Of a stretch of DNA of 64,000 bases, positions 36,444 to 45,212 are shown in pieces. The notes below the pieces were generated by a model, which saw only the letters and a program-made list of their open reading frames with translations, did not search any database and was not told the origin of the DNA. The position numbers and the translations under genes are program-made. Source of the DNA: Gammaproteobacteria bacterium (GTDB taxonomy: Bacteria > Pseudomonadota > Gammaproteobacteria > Pseudomonadales > Azotimanducaceae); NCBI GenBank assembly GCA_028821405.1, contig JAPPGK010000030.1, positions 1 through 64,000 on the forward strand, written 5' to 3'. Each line of letters begins with the position of its first letter. Within the stretch, counting starts at the first letter, position 1.

Positions 36444-37361
36444 ATGCCTTCGACAACGCCCTCCCCGAGCGGCCGTGGCGACGCGACGCCGGCGGCCCCT
36501 TCGCATGTCCGAGCAACGCGGTCGCCGCCGCTGTCCGCGATCCATGCGCGGGCGCTGTACCGGCCGGTGGCCCCGGTCGAAGTTGACGACGACGGCTTCC
36601 CCTACAGCGACGGGTCTCTGGTGGAGTCGCAGGATCACGAAAAGGCGCGCGCGCACCTCGTCGCCGTGGTCCGGGCGCGGTTCGCCGACCGGCCCGACGT
36701 GTACGCGGCGTCCGAACTGGGGTTCTACTTCGAACAGGGCAACCGGAAGGCGCTCGTGGTGCCCGACGCCTTCGTCGCCTTCGGCGTCGACAGCCATCCC
36801 CGACTCTCCTACAAGCTGTGGGAGCAGTCCAAGGTGCCCGACTTCGTGCTGGAGGTCGTGTCGCGACGCACCTGGCGCAAGGACGTCTACGACAAGCCCG
36901 ACCTGTATGCGGCTCTCGGCATCGCCGAGTACTGGCTGTTCGACCCGTACCGGGTCCGCAGGGACGGCGGCACGGTCCTGGAGGGGCGGCGCCTCGGCGC
37001 CCACGGCCGCTGGGAACCCGTGCCGGCCGCCGCCGGGGGCGGGCTCGTCAGCGACGTGCTGGATCTCGACATTCTCGTCGACGCCGGCGACCTCCGGCTG
37101 CGCGACCGCGCGACCGGCGAGATCATGCCGGATCTCACCGAGAGCATGGCGCTAGCCAAGCGCGCGAGGGCACGGGCGGACCGGGAAGCGGGGCGTGCCG
37201 ACCCGGAAGCGGAGCGCGCCGACCGGGAAGCGGGGCGCGCCGACCGGGAAGCCAAGCGGGCCGAGGCGGCGGAGAAGCGGCTGGCCGAACTGGCGACCAG
37301 CCTACCGGGCTCGGAACACGACCACGAGCATCCCGATGCGGACAACAACCCCAGGTCGTAG
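36444..37361 (+). CDS. Uma2 family (DUF820) PD-(D/E)XK nuclease-like protein with charged repeat tail
   Basis: VPDAFVAFGV, PDFVLEVVSRRTWRKDVYDKPDLYAALGIAEYWLFDP; tail ADREAGRADPEAERADREAGRADREAKR. Confidence 0.85.
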   Translation: MPSTTPSPSGRGDATPAAPSHVRATRSPPLSAIHARALYRPVAPVEVDDDGFPYSDGSLVESQDHEKARAHLVAVVRARFADRPDVYAASELGFYFEQGNRKALVVPDAFVAFGVDSHPRLSYKLWEQSKVPDFVLEVVSRRTWRKDVYDKPDLYAALGIAEYWLFDPYRVRRDGGTVLEGRRLGAHGRWEPVPAAAGGGLVSDVLDLDILVDAGDLRLRDRATGEIMPDLTESMALAKRARARADREAGRADPEAERADREAGRADREAKRAEAAEKRLAELATSLPGSEHDHEHPDADNNPRS

Positions 37362-37405
37362 TTGAGAACGAAGTCGGTGCCTGCCGACGGTTACGCGTCG
37401 TGGCG

Positions 37406-37810
37406 TCAGGCTTCGCCGGTGTCACGAGCGATGGGCATGGACAACCGACCGTGCATCTCGCCACGGAATTCGGACAGTTCCCGAGAGAGCCGATGGTGGT
37501 CCTCGGCCAACCCGTCCACCTTGTCCTCCAAGGAACCGAACCTGCTATCGACGCCATCGAACCTGCTATCGACGCCATCGAACCTCGCTTCCAGCGAACC
37601 GAAGCTCACCTCGATTCGTCCCAGCCGCCCTTCGATCTTGTCGAATCTCTCGTCGGCCCTGTCGAACCTCGCGTCGACCCTCTCGAATCGCTCGTCGACC
37701 CTCTCTTCGATGCTGCCAAACATCCTGACGAACACCCGCCAGAGAAAAAGCCCCACAACCAGCACGGAACCCACGTACGGTGCACTCGGGATGAATGCTT
37801 CAAAACCCAT
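37406..37810 (-). CDS. Membrane-anchored heptad-repeat coiled-coil protein
   Basis: N-terminal TM SVLVVGLFLWRVFV then ERVDERFERVDARFDRADERFDKIEGRL... repeats. Confidence 0.7.
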   Translation of the reverse strand: MGFEAFIPSAPYVGSVLVVGLFLWRVFVRMFGSIEERVDERFERVDARFDRADERFDKIEGRLGRIEVSFGSLEARFDGVDSRFDGVDSRFGSLEDKVDGLAEDHHRLSRELSEFRGEMHGRLSMPIARDTGEA

Positions 37811-37995
37811 CACTACTACTCCTGCGTCTACTCGGTTGGTCCGGATCACCGGACATGCCTGCGGCGACCAACCGCGACGCTCGAATGCGGTTCGAACGCC
37901 CCTACCCTACACCCATCAGGGGCGTGGGACGATGGGCGAGCGCCGGTTCGGTTCGCGCCGGGGCTAGTCTCCACCGCGCTGCAGGCGGCTGACAG
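37800..37995. repeat. Leader region of the coiled-coil gene, also found at 40781..40985
   Basis: CATCACTAC-ACTCC-GCGTCTA-CGGTTGGTC...CGACGCTCGAA-GCGGTTCGAA...CCCTAC shared. Confidence 0.75.
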
Positions 37996-38236
37996 CGGAC
38001 CATTGCCACGGACCGTGTAGGACTTCGCCGCAAACGGACGTGCGAGGTTCGACATCGACATCGAATGGGACCGGTTCGGGGTCGCGTCGCAAGGATCCTG
38101 AGTCTTCGACGCCGCCCGGGAACGCCGACGAATCCCTTAAGGCGCCACAGGGCGACCGTCGTGCCGGGCTGGCAGTTCGGCGGGATTGTTCCCCTTCGCC
38201 CCGTGGAAGCGGCGGCACGCGTGGTAGAGTCGGCGC

Positions 38237-38476
38237 ATGAGTTCCTTGTCGGACGCGATAGGTCTGCTCGAGGCGGGCGATTTGCAGGCCGCCCACCGCA
38301 TGGTGCAGAACGACGACTCCCGGTACGGAGCCTGGGTGCACGGAATCGTGCACTCGCTGGAGGGCGATACCGTCACCGCGGCCTACTGGTGGGGTCGAGC
38401 CGGACGCAGACTGCCATCGGCCAACCAGATTCCCGGCGAGGTGGCCGAATTGAAGGTTCTACTGGGACTGCTCTGA
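38237..38476 (+). CDS. Small conserved-looking hypothetical protein (79 aa)
   Basis: ATG-started ORF after tggtagagtc (-10-like); coherent helical sequence AHRMVQNDDSRYGAWVHGIVHSLEGDTVTAAYWWGRAGR. Confidence 0.55.
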   Translation: MSSLSDAIGLLEAGDLQAAHRMVQNDDSRYGAWVHGIVHSLEGDTVTAAYWWGRAGRRLPSANQIPGEVAELKVLLGLL

Positions 38477-38525
38477 CCTCTTGCCCCGTGGCACCTCATC
38501 GCGCGTGTCCGGGCGGCAGATTTAG

Positions 38526-38645
38526 GTGGCGTCAGGCTTCGCCGCTGCCATGGGCACCGACCACGGACAAGCGACCGCGTGTCTCGCCACGCAAAAAACA
38601 TCGCCAAGCGACCGCATATCTCGCCACGCAAAAACAATGCTGACA
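38526..38645 (-). pseudogene. C-terminal remnant of the coiled-coil family, locally duplicated
   Basis: ggcgtcaggcttcgccg and gcgaccgcgtgtctcgccacg resemble 37402..37460; gcgaccgcRtRtctcgccacgcaaaaa occurs twice. Confidence 0.5.
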
Positions 38646-38879
38646 CCGACGCCGCCCGGGCCGGGAGGTACTGCGTGCCGGTGTCTGCATTACATGCCTA
38701 TGCATCGCCTGACGGCCGCCGCTTGACGGGCTGCTCGCCCTTTCAGTCCTCGTATTGCTTAAGAACCTGACGACGCACAACTGCGACGCATACAGGCTTC
38801 CCGGCCACGGGTCGAAATGCAACTACATGCTGCTTGTACTCATCATTGGATTTTTTCGGTGTCGTCCAATGCTATTCGC

Positions 38880-39773
38880 CTACGTTTCTCGCTCTAGACT
38901 CCGGATGAAGTCACGAACCGGGCGGGCAACGGATTGACGGGCGAACACGCCGCAGGCATGCCCGTTCGGATGGCCGTCGATCGCGAACCCCCGCAGCCGG
39001 TCCGTCTCGTTGATGCAGCAACTTGGAATCACCGAGATGCCCTTCCCGGCCCGCACGAAGGACTTCATCACGCCCCAGCCACTGGACTCGACCCCCACGC
39101 GTGCGGCAACCGAGAGTCGACTACACACAGCGTCCTCGAAGCGCGCACCGTAGGTCCCTGCGGCGGGCATGATCGCGGGGAACGCCCGGGCATCCCGCAC
39201 ACCAAGGCGTCGTCGCCCAGCCAGCGGATGTTCGTCAGATGTCGCGAACAGGAGTTCGTAGCGAAAGAGCGGCCGATAGGCGAAGTCCGTACCGCCGACA
39301 CCGGGACCGATCACGAGATCCACCCGCCCATCGGCAAGATGACGCAGCCCGTCGGATATCGGGCAATGGGTGACTCGGATGTGCACGCGGGGATGCTCGT
39401 CCCGATGACGACTGACCATTCCGGGGAGCGCTTCCGAGGCCACCGGCGCGACCGCCACGTCGATGTGTGCCGACACGAGCTCGCGTCGTTTCTCGGCGAA
39501 GTCCTCGGCAAGGGAGTCGAGATCCGCCACCAGCGGTTGGGCGAGCTGGTAGAGGCGCCTGCCCGCCTGGGTTAGCGCAAGTCGCGGTCCTCGGCGTTCG
39601 AACAACGCCGTCTCGAGCTCGTCCTCCAGGCTTCGTACCTGGAGCGCCACCGCACGCTGCGTGACGGACAGGCGATCAGCGGCCCGGGTGATGTTCTCGA
39701 AGCCCGCCGCGGCGCAGAATGCCCGCAACTGCTTCAGGCGGTCGCGTTTGGAGCGGACCATGCCGGACGCCAT
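38880..39773 (-). CDS. LysR family transcriptional regulator
   Basis: LKQLRAFCAAAGFENITRAADRLSVTQRAVALQVRSLEDELETALFERRGPRLALTQAG. Confidence 0.92.
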   Translation of the reverse strand: MASGMVRSKRDRLKQLRAFCAAAGFENITRAADRLSVTQRAVALQVRSLEDELETALFERRGPRLALTQAGRRLYQLAQPLVADLDSLAEDFAEKRRELVSAHIDVAVAPVASEALPGMVSRHRDEHPRVHIRVTHCPISDGLRHLADGRVDLVIGPGVGGTDFAYRPLFRYELLFATSDEHPLAGRRRLGVRDARAFPAIMPAAGTYGARFEDAVCSRLSVAARVGVESSGWGVMKSFVRAGKGISVIPSCCINETDRLRGFAIDGHPNGHACGVFARQSVARPVRDFIRSLERET

Positions 39774-39775
39774 GC

Positions 39776-40675
39776 TCAGCCCTCACGCGCGCATTCGTTG
39801 ACGATCCCCACGAACGACTCCGCGGCCAGGGAGAGGTGGGAACTGCGCCGTGTCAGCATGCCGTAGACGAGCGGCGTGGCGTATTCCGCAACCGGAATCC
39901 TACGCACGCGGTCCGTTGCCGAGACGCAGATCTCCGGAACGAACGCGATGCCGACGCCTTCCGCCACGTAGCGCTTGATCTCGCCCCACCCGTCGACTTC
40001 GGCCACCCGATTCGGCAGTTGGCCATACTGCTCGCCGCGGTGACTGACCGAGTCGACAAGACGCGGCGTGACCGCGGGATACATCGCAGCCTCGGCAATC
40101 GATACCGAACGTTCGCCGGCCAGCGGATGGGTTTGCGGCGCGATCAACACCATTTTCGAGGAGAACACCGGCTGGAAATCGAGATCGAGTTGCGGCACGT
40201 CGACCGCCGAGAAGGCGATGTCGACTTCGAAATCCCGCAGCCGCCGGACCCTTTCTCGATCACTGACCACCGCCACGTTGACGACGCCGCGCGGATGCTG
40301 CTCGTGAAAACGGTACAGGTACTCGGGCAGTACGCTTTCCGCCGTCGTGGGACCCACGGCAATGTCCAATTCGCCGGTCGCCTCTCCCCGATGCTGGTCC
40401 GCGAACGTGCCCGGCAGACGATCCACGCGCGCCAGCAGCGGCATCACCATCTCGTAGAGTTCCTGGCCTGCGGAGGACAGCATCAGACGCGGGCCCTTGC
40501 GGTTCAGGAGCGTCGCACCAAGCTCCCGCTCGAGGTTCCTTACCTGCTGCGAAACCGCAGGCTGGCTCGACGAAAGGTGTTTCGCTGCCCGGGTCACCGA
40601 GCCGAGGCGGACAACTTGGCAAAACGCCCGGAGCTGTTTCAGCCGGTTTCCCCTGTGCTCGTGCAACGGGCCCAT
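39776..40675 (-). CDS. LysR family transcriptional regulator
   Basis: LKQLRAFCQVVRLGSVTRAAKHLSSSQPAVSQQVRNLERELGATLLNRKGPRLMLSSAG; start could be 40720. Confidence 0.92.
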   Translation of the reverse strand: MGPLHEHRGNRLKQLRAFCQVVRLGSVTRAAKHLSSSQPAVSQQVRNLERELGATLLNRKGPRLMLSSAGQELYEMVMPLLARVDRLPGTFADQHRGEATGELDIAVGPTTAESVLPEYLYRFHEQHPRGVVNVAVVSDRERVRRLRDFEVDIAFSAVDVPQLDLDFQPVFSSKMVLIAPQTHPLAGERSVSIAEAAMYPAVTPRLVDSVSHRGEQYGQLPNRVAEVDGWGEIKRYVAEGVGIAFVPEICVSATDRVRRIPVAEYATPLVYGMLTRRSSHLSLAAESFVGIVNECAREG

Positions 40676-40780
40676 CTCCACTGCAAGCCTTGCTCCGAAC
40701 GCCGAGCCGACACATGCCACGCGGCTGTAACGTGACCTCGAGCGTCGCCGCGCCAGGAGCTACGGACGAATAGTGCCAAC

Positions 40781-40985
40781 CATCACTACCACTCCGCGTC
40801 TATGCGGTTGGTCATCCGGATTGCCGGACACGCCTGCGACCGACCTCGACGCTCGAACGCGGTTCGAATCTGCCACTACCCTACACTCATCAACGACCCG
40901 GGGCGATGGGCGATCATCGACCACGAACGGCCGCACGGTGTGCCGCCACCGCGAATCTCCATCGCATTGCCAGCGGCTGACGGGT
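40781..40985. repeat. Orphan copy of the 37800..37995 leader without its coding region
   Basis: Alignment by eye with 37800..37995; no coiled-coil ORF follows on the minus strand. Confidence 0.65.
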
Positions 40986-41010
40986 GGCTCGCGCGGGACA
41001 AGTCCCGCCC

Positions 41011-44000
41011 CTACGGCTCGGGCTTGGCGTAGCCGTAGACCTTGTCGTCGATGTGGTCGGGGACGTAGAACCTGCCGTCGAAGAACGCGATGCCTTCAGG
41101 CGAGGCGTTGTCGAAGTCCAGGACGAACTCGAGCGCGGTGTCTCGATCTCCGGATGTCTCGTAGACGTAGACGCGGTCATCGGTGTTGTCGACCACGTAC
41201 AGGCGGTCCTCGGCGAACTCCAGGGCCCACGGGGTGTCGTTGGCTCGCCAAAGGTTGAACTCCCGGGTTCTGGTCCGTAGGCCGGACATCGTGTAGGCGT
41301 AGACCCTGTCGTCGTTGAGATCGACGACGTAGAGCCGGTTCTCACCGTAGGCGATCCCGTTCGGGCTGGTGTTGTTGGCGTGCAAGTCGAAATCGGCATC
41401 GGCATGGCGTTCGCCGGTCTTGCCGTATACGTAGACCTTGTCGTCCGCCCGGTCGACGACATAGAACCGGTCATCCGCGTACGCGATGGCTGTCGGGGTG
41501 CCGTTTTCGACGTCGAGCGCGAAGTCGAGGTCGGGGTTGCGAGCCGAACTGGTTCGGTACGCATAGACCCTGTGGTCCGCCGAGTCGAGGACATGGAAGT
41601 GACCGTCGGTATAGGCGACCCCCGTCGGGTTGCGGTTGTCCGCATCCAGGATGAAACCGCCGGTGGGGCCGCCGACGTCGACCGGTACCGCAACCTCCAG
41701 GGGAGAGGAACAGTTGCGCACGTCGTATTCCTCGGCCAGTGGCCCGACACACGCGCCGTAGAGGTAGTAGCCCGATTTCGCCGGCGCCTCCACGTCCATC
41801 GTGGCCACACGGGCGGCGCCTACCGCAAGGCCGTCGAAGTCGGCTGCGCCGAGTTCCTCGTCGTCCCGGTCGCCGATAAAGGTGTCCGGCGAGCGTCGAA
41901 AGCTCACCGTCGTCAGCCTCGACCTGCGGTGGCCGACGTTGCGTACGGTGACGCGTAGGGTGAAGGGCGCCCCCGCTTCGAATCCGCCAGCGCCCGCCGA
42001 GAACCACTCGACGACGAGGTCAGGCCGGTCTGCCGGGTAGGCGAACACCCGATGCCGGTCCGCCACGTAGAACCGGTCGCCGACAACCTCGACGCCCTGG
42101 GCACGACCGTTGCCGCCGGCGAGTTCGAAATCCGCCCCGGCATCTCGCTCGCCGTTGCCCCGGTAGGCATAGACCTGGTCCTCGAAGATGTCCGTGACGT
42201 AGAACCGGTCGTTGCCGTGGGCGATCCCGCGCGGCGACAGGTTGTCGCCCACCAAGTCGAAGTCGGCGGCGGGAACGCGCTCGCCGGCCGTGGTGTAGAC
42301 AAAGACCCTTCGACTTCCCCAGGCGTTGACCACGAAGAGCCTGCCGCCGGCGTGCGCAATGCCGAGCGGCTCCTGAACGACCGCGTGAAGATCGAAGCCC
42401 GCCTCGTCAAGGTGCTGCCCCGACAAATCGTAGGCGAACACCCGGCGCAAGCCGCCCGCCAGGATATCCAGGGCGTCGACGACGAAGAGCCTGTCCCCAG
42501 CGACGGTGATGCCCTCCGCCGTGTGGGTCTCGGGGGCGAGAGCGAAGTCCCGTTCGGGGATGTGCCGCCCCGAGTCGTCGTAGACGTAGACCTTGTCGTC
42601 GCGCGCATCGGGCACGTAGAAGCTGCCGCCGTGGTGGGCAAGCCCGGAGGGTGCATCGTTGTCCTCCACCAGGTCGAAGTCGTGGATTCCCGCCGACGGG
42701 GTCTCCACGATCCGCCCGGACCGGACCCTCCCGTCGACGATGACGCAGCCCCTCACGTCCCGGCACGTGTACCGGTACTCGCCCGCCTCGACATAGCCGC
42801 CTCGTTCGAAGTCGATGCGCACGATGCCGCTCACCACCGATACGACCGCGCCGCGAACCACGTCCGGCGCCGACCCGTCCGTCGGCATCGTCGCCACGAT
42901 CGCCGTCAGGTCGTAGGTGAGCCCGTCGGGGCCGCGCCGAGACGGTACCAGGAGCCGCCAAGCGAAATCGGCCGTGCCGTCGCAAGAGACCAGGCGACCC
43001 GAAATGCGCGACTCGAAGGTCAGTTCGGTCGTGCAGGCGCCGCCATCCTCGCCCTCAAGCTCGATGGACGCCGTTGCGCGGCCGGTCCTCGTGTACGAAT
43101 AGCTCCCTTGGGTCGCCTGCCCGTCCTTCGTCTCCCGATAGCGGCCGATGGCGGAAACGTCGATGTAGGGGTTCCCGTCGCCCTGGACGATCCGCTTGCC
43201 GACAAAGCGATCACCGAACGCCGAGGCGTTGGCCGGGGCGAAGTTCGTGGGCACGCTGGACAGGTTGGTCAGATGGCCCGTTGGGCTCTCCAGCAGATTC
43301 ATGACCACGAGCGGTGCGTCCGAGTCGACCCTCAACCGCCATTTGCCCGTACCGTCGCCCAAACTGCCCTCGAGGGCCTCGCTGCCGGCTTCGAGATCCT
43401 CCGCATCCAACATCACGGTCTGCCCGGCCGCAATCGACAGCCTGACACCGGATCCCGGTGACGCGCCGAGGTCGTCCATGCCCGTGACCAACACCTCGGC
43501 CGTGACCACGCCAAGGTTCTGGAGCCGCAGGCGGCTGGCCTGGTCATCGTCGCCGAAGGGCTCAAAGGTCGCGATTCGATAGCCGCCACCGATCCCGGCA
43601 ACGGTTTCTTGCATCGGCGTCAGGAATTCGTCGTGGTCGGTGCGAACGAAGGACAGCACCTCGATGTCGAGGTCGCTTAAGAGACTCAACCGCCAGTCGC
43701 CGCTTCCCGCCCCGATGCCGGTCAGGCCCAGTTCGGCATTGCCGGTCTCGAGGTCGGCGGTATTGAACAGCACCGCCTGGTTCGCACCGACCGTCAGCGT
43801 GAAAGGCTCGTGGTCCGCACCCGATGCGTCGGCTGCGTCGATGGTCACTGTCCCGGACGTGTCCGATCGGTTGACAACGCGGACCACGCCTTGGCGTCGG
43901 GACCCGTCGGACGTGCCCGGAAAGAGCGGCGCCGAGTGCGGTTCGGGCTCGGCGACGGACGATGGCACGGAGACGAGATTCGCGTATTCGCCCGTTAGGT

Positions 44001-44757
44001 TCTCCACCAGGTTCATCACCCTGATCGGACCGTCGGCGTCTACGAACAGCCGCCACTTGCCCGACCCGTCGCCCAAAACGCCTTCGAACGTGCTGCCGCG
44101 TTCCAGGCGGCTGGCGCTTATTTTTCGAGAAGCCCGGCCCGCAACCGGCACGACGACCTCGCCCGAGGCATTCCCCTGGTCGTCGACTCCGGTGATCGTG
44201 ACGGCCACCGGGTCCGAACCGGCATTGACGAGACGCAGGCGGCTCGCCGCCTCGAATTCATCGCCGGGGTTGAAGAAGCCCACGCGATATCGGTCGTCGC
44301 CGTCGATGCCCACGACCTCGTGCACCGAGGCGACGAACCCATCGCCGGTGCGGGTGTAGGCGAGCACCTCGATGTCCAGGTCGCTCGCGAGTTCCAGACG
44401 CCAGTCGCCTCGACCGGATCCGGTGCCGGGTGTCAGCCCCTTCGCCGCGTTGCCGGTCTCCAAGTCCTCGGAGTTGAAATGGAGAACCTCGTGGGCACCT
44501 ATGGAGAGCTCGCGCGGGCCGATCCTGTCGCCAGAGTCGTCGATCGCGTAGAGCCGTATCGAACCCGACCGGGAGGAGTGGTTGATGATGCGGACGAGGC
44601 CCTGGCGCTCGCGATCCGATGCCGCAGGGAACAACGGCACGTCGTGGTTGGCGCCGAGAGGCAACGCAATGCCGGCAACCAATCCCGTGGTCAACCCGCC
44701 GCGAAGCCGGCGGAGCATGCTGCCGTATCGACGAGGGCAAATCACGCCGATGGACAT
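41011..44757 (-). CDS. Large secreted protein: N-terminal A-B-A-B module, NHL/YVTN-like beta-propeller repeats, inserted CARDB-like domain
   Basis: Repeats DFxLxxxNxxPxGIAxxxxRFYVxDxxDDxVYxYxxxG; CARDB-like RPDLVVEWFSAGAGGFEAGAPFTLRVTVRNVG; A/B modules resemble those of the LRR proteins. Confidence 0.82.
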   Translation of the reverse strand: MSIGVICPRRYGSMLRRLRGGLTTGLVAGIALPLGANHDVPLFPAASDRERQGLVRIINHSSRSGSIRLYAIDDSGDRIGPRELSIGAHEVLHFNSEDLETGNAAKGLTPGTGSGRGDWRLELASDLDIEVLAYTRTGDGFVASVHEVVGIDGDDRYRVGFFNPGDEFEAASRLRLVNAGSDPVAVTITGVDDQGNASGEVVVPVAGRASRKISASRLERGSTFEGVLGDGSGKWRLFVDADGPIRVMNLVENLTGEYANLVSVPSSVAEPEPHSAPLFPGTSDGSRRQGVVRVVNRSDTSGTVTIDAADASGADHEPFTLTVGANQAVLFNTADLETGNAELGLTGIGAGSGDWRLSLLSDLDIEVLSFVRTDHDEFLTPMQETVAGIGGGYRIATFEPFGDDDQASRLRLQNLGVVTAEVLVTGMDDLGASPGSGVRLSIAAGQTVMLDAEDLEAGSEALEGSLGDGTGKWRLRVDSDAPLVVMNLLESPTGHLTNLSSVPTNFAPANASAFGDRFVGKRIVQGDGNPYIDVSAIGRYRETKDGQATQGSYSYTRTGRATASIELEGEDGGACTTELTFESRISGRLVSCDGTADFAWRLLVPSRRGPDGLTYDLTAIVATMPTDGSAPDVVRGAVVSVVSGIVRIDFERGGYVEAGEYRYTCRDVRGCVIVDGRVRSGRIVETPSAGIHDFDLVEDNDAPSGLAHHGGSFYVPDARDDKVYVYDDSGRHIPERDFALAPETHTAEGITVAGDRLFVVDALDILAGGLRRVFAYDLSGQHLDEAGFDLHAVVQEPLGIAHAGGRLFVVNAWGSRRVFVYTTAGERVPAADFDLVGDNLSPRGIAHGNDRFYVTDIFEDQVYAYRGNGERDAGADFELAGGNGRAQGVEVVGDRFYVADRHRVFAYPADRPDLVVEWFSAGAGGFEAGAPFTLRVTVRNVGHRRSRLTTVSFRRSPDTFIGDRDDEELGAADFDGLAVGAARVATMDVEAPAKSGYYLYGACVGPLAEEYDVRNCSSPLEVAVPVDVGGPTGGFILDADNRNPTGVAYTDGHFHVLDSADHRVYAYRTSSARNPDLDFALDVENGTPTAIAYADDRFYVVDRADDKVYVYGKTGERHADADFDLHANNTSPNGIAYGENRLYVVDLNDDRVYAYTMSGLRTRTREFNLWRANDTPWALEFAEDRLYVVDNTDDRVYVYETSGDRDTALEFVLDFDNASPEGIAFFDGRFYVPDHIDDKVYGYAKPEP

Positions 44758-44767
44758 TAGCACGTCC

Positions 44768-45212
44768 CGCGTGGGATTCACGGGAGCATCAGGGTTAGGA
44801 GAGTGCCGCTGCTTGGTGTGGGATGGATTCGTGTGTGTCCGGATTTGGGTGCGTCCGGATATGAGGGCGCGTGGGATTCACGGGAGCATCAGAGGTGGGA
44901 GAGTGCCGCCGCTTCGTGTGGGATGGATTCGTGTGTGTCCGGATCTGGGGTGCGGATTTGGGGTGCGTGTCCGGATTTGGGGTGCGTCCGGATATGGGGG
45001 CGGGGATTCACGGGAGCATCAGGGTGGGAAAGCGCCGCCGCTTCGTGTGGGATGGATTCGTGTGTGTCCGGATTTGGGTGGGATTTGGGTGCGTCCGGAT
45101 ATGGGGCGCGTGGGATTCACGGGAGCATCAGGGGTGGGAGAGTGCCGCCGCTTCGTGTGGGATGGATTCGTGTGTGTCCGGATTTGGGGTGCCTTCCGGA
45201 TTTGGGGTGCTT
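44768..45212. repeat. Tandem array of four ~100-133 bp units filling the intergenic region
   Basis: (gcgtg)ggattcacgggagcatcag...gagtgccgccgcttcgtgtgggatggattcgtgtgtgtccggatttggg at 44768, 44868, 45001, 45107. Confidence 0.93.

Noticed and set aside
34821-37004. 727-aa minus-strand ORF
   Set aside because: Antisense of MATE and Uma2 genes; no recognisable domain and shadow-type composition.
42052-43461. 469-aa plus-strand ORF
   Set aside because: Antisense of the propeller gene; repeats reflect the opposite-strand coding repeats.
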